From Tubulanus polymorphus (Eukaryota; Nemertea; Palaeonemertea; Tubulaniformes; Tubulanidae): 64,000 nucleotides of DNA. This document shows, piece after piece, positions 1 through 21,900 of the stretch. Position 1 is the first letter of the stretch. Each line of letters opens with the position of its first letter. The position numbers were made by a program, and so were the translations under genes. The notes beneath the pieces are model-generated. The model made no database searches and was not told the DNA's origin. It was given only the letters and a program-made list of their open reading frames with translations. The DNA is taken from assembly GCF_964204645.1 (NCBI RefSeq), contig NC_134025.1:26442001-26506000 (forward strand), given 5' to 3'.

Positions 1-1537
1 TGTTTCGTAATCCCAGTGGTACTGAGTTTCTGCATTAGTTTGTTGATTGAATGGCTGTGAATTTAGGTACGAACAAATTCGAGCAGATCATTACAAATAT
101 CAGTCGATGAATAAATCATTAGTTGCTCATGTATTTCGGATACTTCGTTTAATGAGAAATTATAATTGGAACCATTGATTTCTAGCTAGTCTGGAGGTAG
201 ATCTTCATAGTATAGTTTGAAGTACAATTCACATTACATTATTGATTAGTTTTTACGCTTAGTCTCTTCATTTTCGTGCAATTTCAAGATGGCTAACAGG
301 CAGCTGTATTGGCCCGCGGGTTTCAATTTGTCGTTCACTTCATTATTAGTTTCGGCGGTCGTGCCCATCATCTAACATTAATCATTATCAAAACATGTCT
401 CAGCTAAAGTTAAACGAGAAAATGTAGACTACTACAATGGCGTCTTTATTACAGTAGCAATGATCATTTTTAGAAGTACAGTGATTACATTTTTATGGCA
501 ATGTTCTGAGATACGTCCTGGGAGTAATTACTCAATTTTCTCATCTCCGATGATGATACAACGAGATGCATCGAACGTAGTTTCATACTGAACCATCGTC
601 ACTGGTTAATCTGTCTCGGTGTGCCATTAGCAACTCGGAAGGTATCAAGATGATTCACCTCTTGAGTTTTCTATAAACGGTTGTTATTTTCCGTTTATTT
701 TGCAATAATGATCACTTCTTTCCGTCGGATTTGTGTTCATTTGGATATTCCGCAAAGTTTTATGAGCGCCATTATCAGGCTCTGCGACATTTACAATCTC
801 GTGCAGCCAGATCTAACCGGCACGGAAAACAACAGTGTATCTATTCACTGTGGTCTTTACAGCACGCTTTATGTGGATCCCATGTCTTCGCTTTGATGTC
901 ATTGAGAAATCGGTGACATAAATGAATATGACAATGAGTTCAGTGAGTTGGTCAGCAGAATTAGTTGTCTCAGGGAGCGTGGTTGACGTATCTGATTACG
1001 AACGATCTCTAGAAAAATGCTACCTTCAATTGCACCTTACCAATAGTGATTAATATTGGCGCACCATAACCTATTGTGCTACAAAGCTTTCACAGGAAAT
1101 TAGACAATCTTTGATGAGGCCGATGATGTCAATACCTTTTAGCGATGACCGTACTTGGAGAGCAAGAATAGAAAGCCAACTACATTGCCATTGTTTCAGT
1201 GGATTCAAAGAGTGGATTACTGCACGCGTGTGTCTCTGTGGAGTTCTGTACACACAGGTTGTTCAGTAGTTGTTACTGGAATATACTGAGCGATTAAATT
1301 CAGACACTTTCGTCACCCCTTTTATCCCATGGTTTTTTCTAACACTACAAGTTCACTTTTGCAGCAGGTGCTGCCATAGTGTTCAGAAAAGGGTAGGGAG
1401 CATATAGATGTGTGACAGGTGGATTGCTTTTGCGAGGAAATGTTTGGGGAAAAGTGCTGTAAACAGTTGTAGAAACAAAGATCTACTCAAATGTCCATCG
1501 CTCGCACGTGGAATTATATTATGGATATGATATACCG
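1..1537. other. No gene seen
   Basis: AT-rich sequence with only short chance frames; upstream flank of candidate exon A. Confidence 0.6.
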
Positions 1538-1709
1538 ATGTCTACAAATATTATGGATAAAACCCCTGCAAAAAAGGAAGCAACTAAACACGAACCTGTT
1601 GAATCAATGATACTGCCAGCAGACGTCAAGCCGAAGATTTACAAATCGAAAAGCAAAGGTCATTACGTAGCTATTTTTCAAACCGAAAAAGGGACAAGAA
1701 GAGTTACAG
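1538..1709 (+). CDS. Candidate alternative first coding exon of PDE1 (isoform N-terminus A)
   Basis: An ATG at 1538 opens a lysine-rich 57-codon frame (begins MSTNIMDKTPAKKEATK; later KIYKSKSKGHYVAIFQTEKG) that runs to the donor ACAG|GTAATC. It ends in phase 1, the phase needed by the common PDE1 exon at 28752, so splicing would give ...RRVTGASSLTVLKR. The frame reaches a stop shortly after the donor, as expected for an exon. I find no similarity outside this locus. Alternative 5' exons encoding unrelated N-termini are known for PDE1 genes. The 27-kb distance makes the link an inference; it could also be the first exon of another gene or a chance frame. Confidence 0.45.
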
Positions 1710-11176
<9,467 letters not shown>

Positions 11177-11219
11177 ATGGATAAACTTGCTCTACTTCAG
11201 TCTCAAAGGATGAAGAAAG
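11177..11219 (+). CDS. Candidate short alternative first coding exon of PDE1 (isoform N-terminus B)
   Basis: ATG at 11177 has a favourable context (G at -3 and at +4). It encodes MDKLALLQSQRMKKG and meets the donor AAAG|GTACGT in phase 1, so it can join the 28752 exon in frame (MKKGASSLTVLKR). The peptide would form a short amphipathic basic helix. Evidence is limited to start context, donor quality and phase over 43 bases, so chance is not excluded. Confidence 0.3.
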
Positions 11220-12930
11220 GTACGTTCTTGAACCTTTTGGTTTATGAATTTGAGTTTCGTCTGTATTCTGGTACGGATAAGTGTTTTATAATGGATAGCA
11301 CCGGATAGCACTGAAGGTTCTCAAGATGTTGCTTTTTGTTTCTTGTGTTGCTTTCTGAACAGCGGTGATGTCTGATTATAAAGGGTCTTTCGGTTGTAGA
11401 CAAGGCCGATACTTTTCAGAAATGTCTTGTTTTTATTAGGTTTAAACGTAGACAGGTCATTATGGGTTATCAAACACTTTTCATCTCCTGTAAGTTATTT
11501 AGAGCAAGGCACTGTCTTTGATTTATTTATATGTTATACGAATTTGTCGCAGACTTCACGCACTGATTTTGGACATGTGTGTGCACTATCATTCCCAATT
11601 AGAATGGTCTGTACACATCGATTCTACCCGTCACTCGGAATTTAATGGAGATGACGAAAAGTGATGACGAGTAGAATTATTATTAACTAGTAATTAATCA
11701 TAATATTAGTAACAGCTGCATTTCATGCGGGATCATCAGCTTCGTTTTATGTCGGCACGAAATAATTTCCATAATGTGATATCTATTGAACTGAAAATCG
11801 ATGAAGGATGTGGTGTAGAAATTGTTTTATTCACTAGATATTGAAAAACGATTTAAACCGTACTCTTTATGGCGTTATAAGTAATGCTTTCCTTGTAAAT
11901 CTGTTTAAGTGTACAACTCGTAACAGTTCGGATATCGGCCCCCATCTTCGATAAACGACGTTGTCACTTGTACTGATGAATGTACTCTCGTCAATTTGCG
12001 GCTGAGGAGCTTAAGATTTATATCCATAATGACCATATCCTCCGAGTCAACTCGATGGAATGCGTGTTTTGAAATTGAATTTCATCGAATCCCCGCGTAG
12101 TAAATGTATATGTTCAAGTGTGATGTACAAATCCTTGTCCCAAATAGCCTCGATTGTTATTGTGGATTTCTCACTGCGTTGAAATGGAATTGCCACGCAT
12201 TTACCATTTCATCAAAGTAATTACAGAGTAGAATATCATTGCAGTTATGGAAATATTTCTGCAGATGGGTGAATTTGGTCTGTGATTTGGCGATATTAGC
12301 ACACGGCTACCATAACATCGAGTTGCGTAGCTCGAAGGGATCGCCGAGTTAAACCGTATAATCAGGATTAAAGTTGCCCGCGTGTTGCTGGTTCGGTCAT
12401 TACCAAAGAGAAATGCTTACGAGATGCGGAACTGCTGTTGGCAATGACAAGCAAGAAATATATGTGCAAATTGACCGCCTCGTGTACACTGTCTGCCACC
12501 CCCTTATTATAGGTATATAGATGAAATATCTTATGCTAACAAAATACCGTTCGCGAAAAGAAAATTTTACGATATTTTCATTAAAAACCGTTTAAAGACA
12601 AAATGGCTATCCTATTTAAAAGGTTATTTTCGAAATAATTTATCACGTCCGACCTCATTTATAATTAGCAGAAGCGGGAAACAATGTGTCATCTACACTT
12701 CACTGGATTTCCAACTATTCTTTAATGAAGATGTGTCAAATATGTGGTTCCCTCCATTAATCATTTTGATTAATTTCACGGTGTTATGCAGTAAAAATGG
12801 ACGAACATTTGTTAAACTGGCAAGGAAAATTTCTTTCGAACCTATCATGGTTATAGCGTCATAGTAACGATCAATAGTGAGTTCATGTACATATAATAAC
12901 ACGTATAAGCTAATTTTCTCTGAATTGCAG

Positions 12931-12967
12931 CAGACAGTATGGGTCAGCTGCTGAACTGTTCAAATTG
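12931..12967 (+). CDS. Candidate alternative first coding exon with a myristoylation/palmitoylation-type start
   Basis: A good acceptor (TCTGAATTGCAG) is followed 8 bases on by ATG 12939, with A at -3 and G at +4. It encodes MGQLLNCSN plus two bases, then the donor GTAAGG. Phase is 2, so it cannot join the 28752 exon in frame but fits the next exon (29167) exactly, giving MGQLLNCSNWLKYLVKRLEK. Gly2 and Cys7 resemble N-myristoylation plus palmitoylation signals, and the junction creates a Trp at the head of the calmodulin-binding helix. The acceptor implies an upstream noncoding exon, which I cannot locate. Confidence 0.35.
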
Positions 12968-14695
12968 GTAAGGTAATAATTTTAGTCGACTGATTGGTGA
13001 TTTCATAGAGATTTGATTTGGATGATTGAGTGGAAACGAGAAAACTCTATTCAGTCAGAAGTTGCATATAATGTTTACTGATTTCACTTATATATATTTG
13101 AATGGTTGCTCTCTTCAAAATAGTGAATAGGTCCATCTCTAGTCCGCTGTATTTGACATCTCTAGTCCACTCGTTGTGTGTCTATTTCATGATGAATTCA
13201 CTATCCGATGCGCTAGCTGACAATACTGCGACTTGATTATCCATTTTGCTCTGCTCAAGATATTTATTACCCTCTGCAATTTCATCAAAGATACTAGTGT
13301 CCAATAAAAGAGGTGTCGTCACTGCATTCAATAGAAAGGCCAAGCAATATCCTGAAGCCCATATTGAATTGAGCATGATTTTCTTCATTCAGACGAGTAA
13401 TGGTTTTTATGGCTATATTTTGAGACCAGTGGTTCCGATTAGATTTGCTCGGCTTGATATATACATGCATTTGTCAGTGGCCCTCTGTGTCAAAAGGTGT
13501 CGTGTGAAAGTATGGAACGTCACAGACACGGCCTGCGTCTTAAAGCGTCGTGTGAAAGTTTGGAAAATTCAAAATAAACTGAATTTTGAAAAGTATTAAT
13601 TGCTTCTCGGAGTGAACGACTCCTCTAATGATTATATATGGCTTCCGTTCAGATTTGTGAAGCCAATAGAGTTTGACCTTTATTCTTTTTCATTTGAAGC
13701 CATATATGATTTCAAACGCAGATAAGGCTGGGAATTTTATTTGATTTCTTTTGAAAGTCTTCGCTGCATGTCGCAGTTTCCTACAGATATTTTATTTCCA
13801 CATTGTAACTCATATGATATTACTTTTGATTTCCTGAGCTGTCAATTTTACTGATCCATTTTCATGTGTTCCGGAAATTTAGTCAATGTATGAGCTCGAT
13901 GTATGCAATAAATAATTATATAATGTCCTCTGGTCCATTCACAATTTAAAGAGGCTATTCATTGAACTTGACACTTATATGTGATTCATCTTGGATTTAC
14001 TGGAATAAAAATTCATCGGCATCTTATCTTGCTAGGGACCTTATGAATAGAATTACGAATCATGCTTTCTTCGTATCCCACTATCTAATTATATATAATA
14101 CGTAAATATATGTTGCCAAAGTTACACGTATCGGTAAATTATGAAAGTTGCTAGGATATATCGAAAGACAATGTTGTTAGTTCTGCGATAGGGCGAGCGC
14201 GATCGAGTCCGATACCTCGATCAGAAATGACCGCTAGTGTGGTATATTTGACTTATGATTTATACCCTTTCTGACTAATATCACCATCATTAGGTTATAA
14301 CCGTTATCACGCTTTTGTTTTTAAACAATCACTACCCGATCCATGTTACCGATCAATGGTTTCCATGCAGTACGCTTATACGTATTTCCTTTCGGTGTCT
14401 GATGCCCATTTCCTCCCTTTCCAATATGGACGTCAATCGGATGAACTGAATCGTATCCAGTGGAAGATACTATGAATGTATAATTCATTCAGAACATGAC
14501 GGATTTAAGTACTAGTTTATATAGTGTGTTTTGTTGTTCTATCTGGCGAAGTGTGGATTCTATCTGAAATATTATATTCAAAAAAGATGTGTTTGATTCT
14601 GTCATGCTAATTGGATTCGCAATTTTCTCTTGTGAATGAAGTTGTACAAATAATTAAGGGATTATAAAACTACGGCGTCGTATGCATTTGAAATA

Positions 14696-15059
14696 ATGGA
14701 TAATGTGAGGAAAGTGCGGGCGAATTATCATCCAGAGTTGAATAAAGATGATTCTAACTTACACAACGATATTCGGTTCAGACACCATAATTCGATTGAT
14801 GAAGTTCCACCGGAAGCGTCCTGGGCTGCCAGTCGTAATATAGAACGGAAGCGTCAGCGAACTTTATCGCGAACGATTTCATTGAAAAAAGAAACAAACG
14901 ATAATCAAATCAGTGAAGTCAAAAGCCACGTGTCGAAATCGAGAAATGGGAAATTAAAAGAACCCATAGGTCATGGAAGAAATCTCAAATTACCAGATAT
15001 CAACAAAAAGCCAAATCGCATCGGTCGAAGTTTTAGTACAACTAAAAGGAGCCCTAAAG
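14696..15059 (+). CDS. Candidate long first coding exon of PDE1 (isoform N-terminus C, basic 121 aa)
   Basis: ATG 14696 (MDNVRKVRANYHPELNK...) opens 121 codons that end at AAAG|GTAAAG in phase 1, matching the common exon at 28752. The peptide is hydrophilic and strongly basic, with clusters such as ERKRQRTLSRTISLKKE and TTKRSPKG, potential nuclear-localisation and basophilic-kinase sites. The length, lack of hydrophobic junk and the donor exactly where coding character ends make it the best-supported upstream exon. Joined to the body, directly or through the 17118 and 18910 cassettes, it yields a 748-789 aa PDE1. No family domain is recognisable in it, as expected for a variable PDE1 N-terminus. 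Confidence 0.62.
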
Positions 15060-17117
15060 GTAAAGCTAGGGTTTATAGTGCTGTAGATTCCTAATAGTTG
15101 GAGTTGATATTAAATTAGAGTTTGCAGCACGGAATAAAGCCCCCCGCACACAAGCAATTTGCGCTGCTTCAAGTTCATACGCACTTGGTTTGGAATTTTG
15201 GCAAAAGATGTGCAACATATGAGCTGCGGCAAGTGATGTATACACCATATGTAAAATATTCTGAAATACGTTTTGAAAAGTCCTTGCCGAAAATACATTG
15301 TATTCAAAATATACATTTCGACACCTGGTCACGTTATTTCGTTATGCTCGGTCGTAAATCAGCTGGGCGTTTAGCCGAGTGGTTAGAGTTCGGTTTCGAA
15401 AGGTCAGGTCAGGTTTCATTTTTCTCATTTAATTAGCATGCTTCCTCGATATGAATTAATTAATCCTTTTTTTCTTTTTGCCAATAGGCTATTTCGCTAG
15501 TTTTCGACGTACGGAATTTATCGACCAGAAGGCAACAATATTTCGATTTAATTGCGTAGCCCACTTCCACCCCCATTTCCACCATTGCTCAGTGACAGAG
15601 GCAAAATTGGATTGTGTCTTAAGTACCTTATTGGTGGTGATTTCTATGCAAGTCACATCCATGATGATGAGAATTAAGATATGTCCTGTTTGGGGAAAGT
15701 GCTTACTGCGAAATACAGGACATTCCGGTATAATACGAAAATATATCAGGGAATCGGAATTTGACACGGGAACAGCGTCAATTAGACACACACACACATG
15801 TAATCAGTTTGATATCTGTGCTCTTAGCGTCATTCAGCTATATACAAAACGTCGCTGGCATGAACGATATTCGTGGAAATCTAGAAATATAAGAAAATGG
15901 CTTCTATTTCTTCTATAGTACTGCGGTGCTTTTCAAATAGAACCACGCTCGTCTGATTTGTCTATATTACATTTATTATGCAAGAGATATGTTATCCATA
16001 TTTATAAACCCAGACTCCGAGTCTTATATTGTGTCTGGGCGAAATAAACAATATATCCATTGTATCTGCATGTATATGTGTATATCCCTTTTTGACCCAC
16101 CCATCAAAGATATTAATAGATGCCGTGTGATCTTTGCCATCTTTGAAATCATCGACATCGATTTCGTATTGATCTTGAAGACAGTTTATTTATTACCTCA
16201 TAGATACATTACATATATGTATTTATAGAAAGCGTTTTGTACTGGTAACTCGTAGATAATGAAATGTGTTCTGCAAATGCCTCACTTTATTCATGTTTTC
16301 CATTCAGTATCGCGATATTAAGGATCGATTTTCATTTCTTGCTTGCGTTCGTGGTTAGCTTTTAGATATCAATGCGACGCTTTCGTAGGCCTGGTAATTC
16401 ATATAGTTTTGTGAATTTTTTCCTGATTTTAAGACGACGAACGACACAATATTGTAATCTCTTTTGAGATATGCATCTGTCTCTGGTATGCCCCGTCTAG
16501 TCGAAATGCAAACGATTGAAAGTAAAGAAATTCCATCGCCAATCGATTTACCTACTAGAATACATCGCTCATTTTATCCATTTCAATATTAATACGATAT
16601 GAGATATGTTCAAATATTCTTTTTTTTATGATATTATCATCTGCGTAAACTATGAAGAAATGATATCAATCATGTTCCGCTGCTATTGAAGCTCGTGGCC
16701 TGTAACGAATTTTATGGATGATAATTTCAAAATTGTCCAACACGGCTGTCCATTTAATCATTTAATTCACAATTGATTACCTATATTTCCTAGACTCTCA
16801 TCGGATTGGATTATGAACCATATTATTCACGATTCATTAACGAGTGATTAACGTCAGAAATGAAATGACCGATGAAGTGTGCATTTTCTCATCGATAATA
16901 CACGTTCGCGCATAAAACGGTTTATCTATGATGATAATAATTGACAATCGGGGGCGAGGGAGCGTTAGCGGATCGGTTTTTAATGGTTAGTTACACAAAC
17001 AACAAAAAATAACACAAGAGAAAAATGTGTTAATGGGTTGATGAAAAATTTGCATTGTATTGAAAATATTTCTATCTGACTTTTAAGTATATTTCTTACA
17101 TATGTTATATCTTGCAG
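15060..17117. other. Intronic DNA; no gene seen
   Basis: Contains the possible tRNA-like relic and a 146-codon frame (15478-15918) with no protein-like features. Otherwise featureless. Confidence 0.55.
15361..15405 (+). repeat. Possible tRNA-derived (SINE-like) relic
   Basis: TAGCCGAGTGG at 15372-15382 is a near-perfect pol III A box of the kind in tRNA-Ser/Leu and derived SINEs. GGTTTCGAAAG follows only about 9 bases later as a degraded B box. Spacing is too short for a tRNA gene, so at best this is a deleted relic. Confidence 0.25.
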
Positions 17118-17183
17118 TTGCGAACCCTCCAGATCGTGCCAAGGATGACTCCACAGTTGGAGCCAAGAATGGACAATTAGCAA
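17118..17183 (+). CDS. Candidate phase 1-1 cassette exon of the PDE1 N-terminal region (22 codons)
   Basis: The acceptor TATCTTGCAG and donor GCAA|GTAAGG enclose 66 bases, open in the frame set by upstream phase-1 exons. The segment reads VANPPDRAKDDSTVGAKNGQLA and leaves phase 1, so it can be included or skipped without changing frame. Its PDRAK peptide recurs in the candidate first exon at 26275. The hydrophilic composition suits a disordered N-terminal tail. Confidence 0.5.
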
Positions 17184-18909
17184 GTAAGGTTTGATGTTTG
17201 TGATTGAATTCAATTTATGGAAAAAAAAAAGGTTTTTAACTTATTCCATTGAAGATGTTGGTATACGATTACCTAATCGAACATCTGAAGAAATTTTGAC
17301 TGCAGCAAAGCTTGAAATTTCATGGTCTCGATGTTTCGTAGACTTCACAATTAATTGTCGGTGATTCAATTACGTGTTTGCCATTGGCTTCCTTTACTAT
17401 AGTAAAGCAACAGTTGATTCAATTAATCGAACAGTAATGCCTAGTGGCTGCGTAGCCAGTCAGGAAAAGGTTGTGGGTGAATGAATGAACTGGTCTGTGA
17501 ACATTGCGTCAATATTCTTCATATTGTGTGGAAGTACTTGATTAGCAAGTTCGAATAGAAACGTAGATTTCTGTATCGTGATATTAATCAATTTCCCTTG
17601 TACATAGAAGATGGTATTCTCATTCACAGGGAATTTGTATTTCGAGTTATTGAAAATAATTCTTATCGTGGAAAAATCCCTACTCGAAAAGACTTGCTTA
17701 AGTTCATCCTTCTCTTCTGAATGCCAATTTAGTTGAAAGCACAATCTTGTCACCGTCGTCTGCGATTACAAATCTGAAATTTAGTCGACAGAATGTCGTA
17801 AATTTTTCATTATCTCAAAGAATACTTTGCCGAATAAGATATCTGATGACCTAGTCGTGCTTACTGTGCTTTTTGTGTGTTTTATTCAATTTCAAACTTC
17901 AGCGTTGAAGTTTAATCCGTAAAGCTCTAACCGAAAATTTCATGGTTCGAGCGAAACCGCACCAAGATCTCCCGAGATACTATTCATGGGTTTTAGATTT
18001 TATTTACGTTTTTATAACTCCTTTTTATTCCTGAGGCAATATTAATTTTCTGTTGCATAAAATGCAATGTGAGCAACTTGCCGTCACGTTCTAGTCTACA
18101 CTGACGCCACGAAACATTGCAATCAGCAAACTCGTCAATTTTCTTTTCATTGCTTGGGTGACTGGTTTGTTTCCAGTGAATGATTTCGTATCCGCAGAGA
18201 ATTGAAAACAATCACCAATTATTAGCGAGTTCACTGATCAGAAATTTCCATTCCGAATTTTTTAATGTTACTCGCACAATAGCCTGAAATGAAGAATGAA
18301 CTTATTAATGCTTGTTAGACTAAAAACCGTTGCCACCATGAAGAGGTATGGATAACCCTGGAGAAAAATTGAATGTTTAACGTTAAGACACTCCGCAGTT
18401 TACTAGGTGAAGTGAGAAAGATTTTATTTTCACCTTCTCTGGATAGCACCCAGAGCAGAATAACTGAATTAACTATTGTTAATTGAAATTCATGTAGCAT
18501 TCAATCGCATCGATTTCTCTCGGCTAATAGCCAGTTCTGTTCTGAGATCGTATGTCCCGGAAAGTTGAACTCTGAAAGATATCTGAAATGAATTTCATCG
18601 ATTCCAGCTCGAGCCATATTTTCTCTGACATTTTATCTCCTTTGACTGATTGGCTTTTTCACATGGCTTGCAACTCTGACAGTTTGTAATTGTCGAGAAC
18701 ACTATAATTATGTTGACTGCTTGATATCCATCCGAGCAACTGCATTTCCCCCGATGTTATTAGTGGTTGCACTGGAATGTGCATTCTCAGTCAGTTTTAC
18801 ATGTTTTCTGGTCCGTTCATCTGAAAAATCGCTCGATATTCAATGCCTAGGGGTTAGAAAAATTCGAAAACCAGCATAGCGATGATGATGAATAAAATTA
18901 CCATTTTAG

Positions 18910-18966
18910 GAGGAACAGGTCAACAGACAAGATGGACTCGCGGTACCTCATTAACCTCATCACCAG
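18910..18966 (+). CDS. Candidate phase 1-1 cassette exon of the PDE1 N-terminal region (19 codons)
   Basis: The segment lies between the acceptor TACCATTTTAG and the donor CCAG|GTTTGT. Its 57 bases are in frame with the 17118 and 28752 exons and encode RGTGQQTRWTRGTSLTSSP, continuing into GASSLTVLKRSNSR. Ser/Thr/Arg-rich character continues smoothly into the next exon. An internal GT could serve as an earlier donor. Support comes from phase and composition only. Confidence 0.42.
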
Positions 18967-21900
18967 GTTTGTTAGTATGCAGCATGCGAACATAATCAGC
19001 ATTTCTTTTTTAAGATTATTTCAAAAACATGATCTCGCTGAATTATTTCGTGCATAATACAATTAAATCGCCTTTTTCAGTTCGATCCAATGTTGAATTA
19101 ATCATTCGTCATTTCTAATCAGAACTTGTCATTTCAATATACGATTTTTCATACGGTTGTAAAATGCTCTGTACATAACTTTTTCATTTAATTTAGGCGC
19201 CGATTTCTGATTTATTACTGCTCGTTTCGTGTATTTTTTCTAAGCTCTAGAAAATAATTGCATGTTCTGTTGCATGGCAGTTGATGAGAGAAGTCGGTTT
19301 TTAAAGAGACTGACTTCGTAATTAAAGCAGACACTAGGCAGCGCATGTGCAATTAAAACTTCTTTCCTGTGAGACTGTATAATTGCAGTATGCTTGCATT
19401 GTCATTAAATTTGTTGACGCTGGATGGTATCTCCGAAGATACTGTGTGAGAAAAGATGAGGTGATAATTCAACAGCTATTTCACAAGCTCAGCCACTAAA
19501 TCACACTTAATAACACAGCATTTTGGGAGTTGTGACATTTGCAACCTGTAAAAGAAGAAGTGTTGCCCTAGATTTGAATATATTGCCCACAGTTTTATTG
19601 ATAAACTCCATTTGAATGTGCTTTGTTTGTAGAGGGAGATGTAGATTACTTGCTCCAAGACATAAAGATTAACATTTTATCGACGATCAAATGGTAATCT
19701 GAAAATAGGAATTGCACGATTCACTCGAACAATTGGCATTTCCGTGTTAACGCATAAAGCCATGGATGATACTATTTCACTGTTGAATTTAAACCAAGCG
19801 GTTTTTAAATTCTGTTTGATCTTGAATCACCAATAATGCCATACAGACATAAGATGATCTCTATCATCACTCCCACCAAATGCCACAAAAATACCAGATC
19901 TAAGGCTTGCCCTTTGAGCATGATCATCTTGACATCAACGTGAACTTCTTCCGATACGTTTACCCTAACAACCACTGGTGGGTGTTCCTTTTGTAAACTA
20001 GTAATCCAATGCTATAATAGCATCCAGAGGGACTTCATTGGAAAGCTTTAGTTAACGTATCAGTTGGATACCGAGTGTGTCAATAAGGGATGAAAGCGCT
20101 CTAACTCTACCGCGCACGTATATATGTATATTTAATATGATAAAGGTTGTTATAGAAAAGCATGCTCTCCATTTCATAAAATGCTGTCTAGAGATGATGA
20201 AAGTGCTATCGCAATCAGGTTTTACATTGATCTCGCTCTATCGTTGCCGGTGCTCGGCGTTTTGTTTTTTACTTGTTCACCGTATCGATCTATTGGTAGT
20301 GCATCAGCTCATCGGTGGCGTAAAACATCAGAAATAACAATTCGCGAAGATTGTTTGTGAGCAAAACATTAACCACGAGGAGCAAAGATAATTAAGCTGA
20401 CATGACAGCCAATTGATCAATGACCAATTCTGATAAGTTGCAAATTCGGTAACGCTAATTTCCCTTTCCTGATTACCAGCCATTGAACAGCAATGCGGCG
20501 AATCGATAATGGTTCGCAAATCAATCCTTTTGATTGACAGCTTTACAAGAATACGCGGCCAACGAAAGCGTTATTCAATTTTGTTGTGAACCGGTCTCTT
20601 ATAATCAGAATCGCGTTATTGAACTGAGTTTTTATGCTGAAATTCAATACTGATCCGTCGGGATACGAAGCCATATATTACTTGACATTTTGCATCAGAA
20701 AGTAAACCTCGCGTCTTCGACATCATCGAAATGTCAAGATAGCGCTCGAAACTGCAACCTTAAAACTGACTGTCTCAGTTTAAATCAGTGTTTCCCGAAT
20801 CTATTTTTTCTATATTGATGAGCGTGACAGACACTGATTAACCCAAACTTGCGTATGCGTCAGATTCTTCTTACACATGATGCATAGATTGCTTTTATAG
20901 ATTCTTGATATTTATTGATGTTACCTTGGGTGCTTGCAACACAACCATTGGTTATCGATGTTGCCATAAGAAAGTGAATGTTGTTGATGTATATGTGATA
21001 TTATACACAATCTTATACTTTTCTCGCATGCAAAATCGGTTGATTTCATCGGCGGCATTAGATTTATTTCAAAAAATCACACCACAGCTTACGAACATTT
21101 CTCCATCGTTATTGCTGTTCTACATCATTTTCCAATAGCTCGACTAAACGTTTATTCGTGTTCGATTATACAATTCGTGTATTGAATTTTACTTTAATTG
21201 CTCTGTAGAAATCTTTCATCAGCATTCATCTTCAACAAAAGTACCTTTCTCGTACAGAAGGTTTCTCATCTGCAAAGAGGATTTAGGACATTGTTTTCTC
21301 TTTGTGCCATTTTCAGCGTAGAAGGTTGGATTAAAATCCATTTGTTTGAGGATGGGTTAAGTAATAAAACTGTCTTCAACCGTCTTAATATTCTAGTTTG
21401 ATAAGTTAAGAATCGATAATTTATTAGATCTATGATCTAATGATAATGTCTTATACTGTCGCTGAGCTATTCCAATAATCGGATACTGAGTACTTAGAGG
21501 TTGTACATAGGCACACGTATATACAAGTTCTGTCATGAATCCCAGGGAGGCCGTCGCTTATGGCTCGATTTATTGTAGAACAAATTTCAGACTTCAACGC
21601 AATTTCACTGTAATTACGCAATAAAGAGACATTGTAATCTATGTGATATAATGCCCAAGGGATACCGTAGTAATTGCCCAATTAGAATGCCTTTGCAGAG
21701 TTCTTTCCCAGTGGTTTTCTTGTGCTAAATCATTCTGACAACAGAAACCAATCCTTAATCTTTATGAAAGTGGAAAATCAGATGAAGGGTTTCTGTTGGA
21801 AGTAGTGAAGAGTTTTTCTTTATAATCACCGGGAACCCAGTCTTTCATCGTGGGGAAGCATTCTATGAACCTTACGTATCCAAAATGTTTTTTCTTCTTG

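Noticed and set aside
13633-13708. Inverted repeat ATATATGGCTTC / GAAGCCATATAT
   Set aside because: 12-base arms with a 52-base loop but no target duplication or related copy seen; too little to call an element or RNA.
15361-15405. tRNA gene
   Set aside because: The A box is good but the B box is degraded and only about 9 bases away; no acceptor stem can form.
15478-15918. 146-codon + strand frame
   Set aside because: Biased, no domain, no splice or start support; overlaps a 102-codon antisense frame, so it looks like a stop-poor patch.
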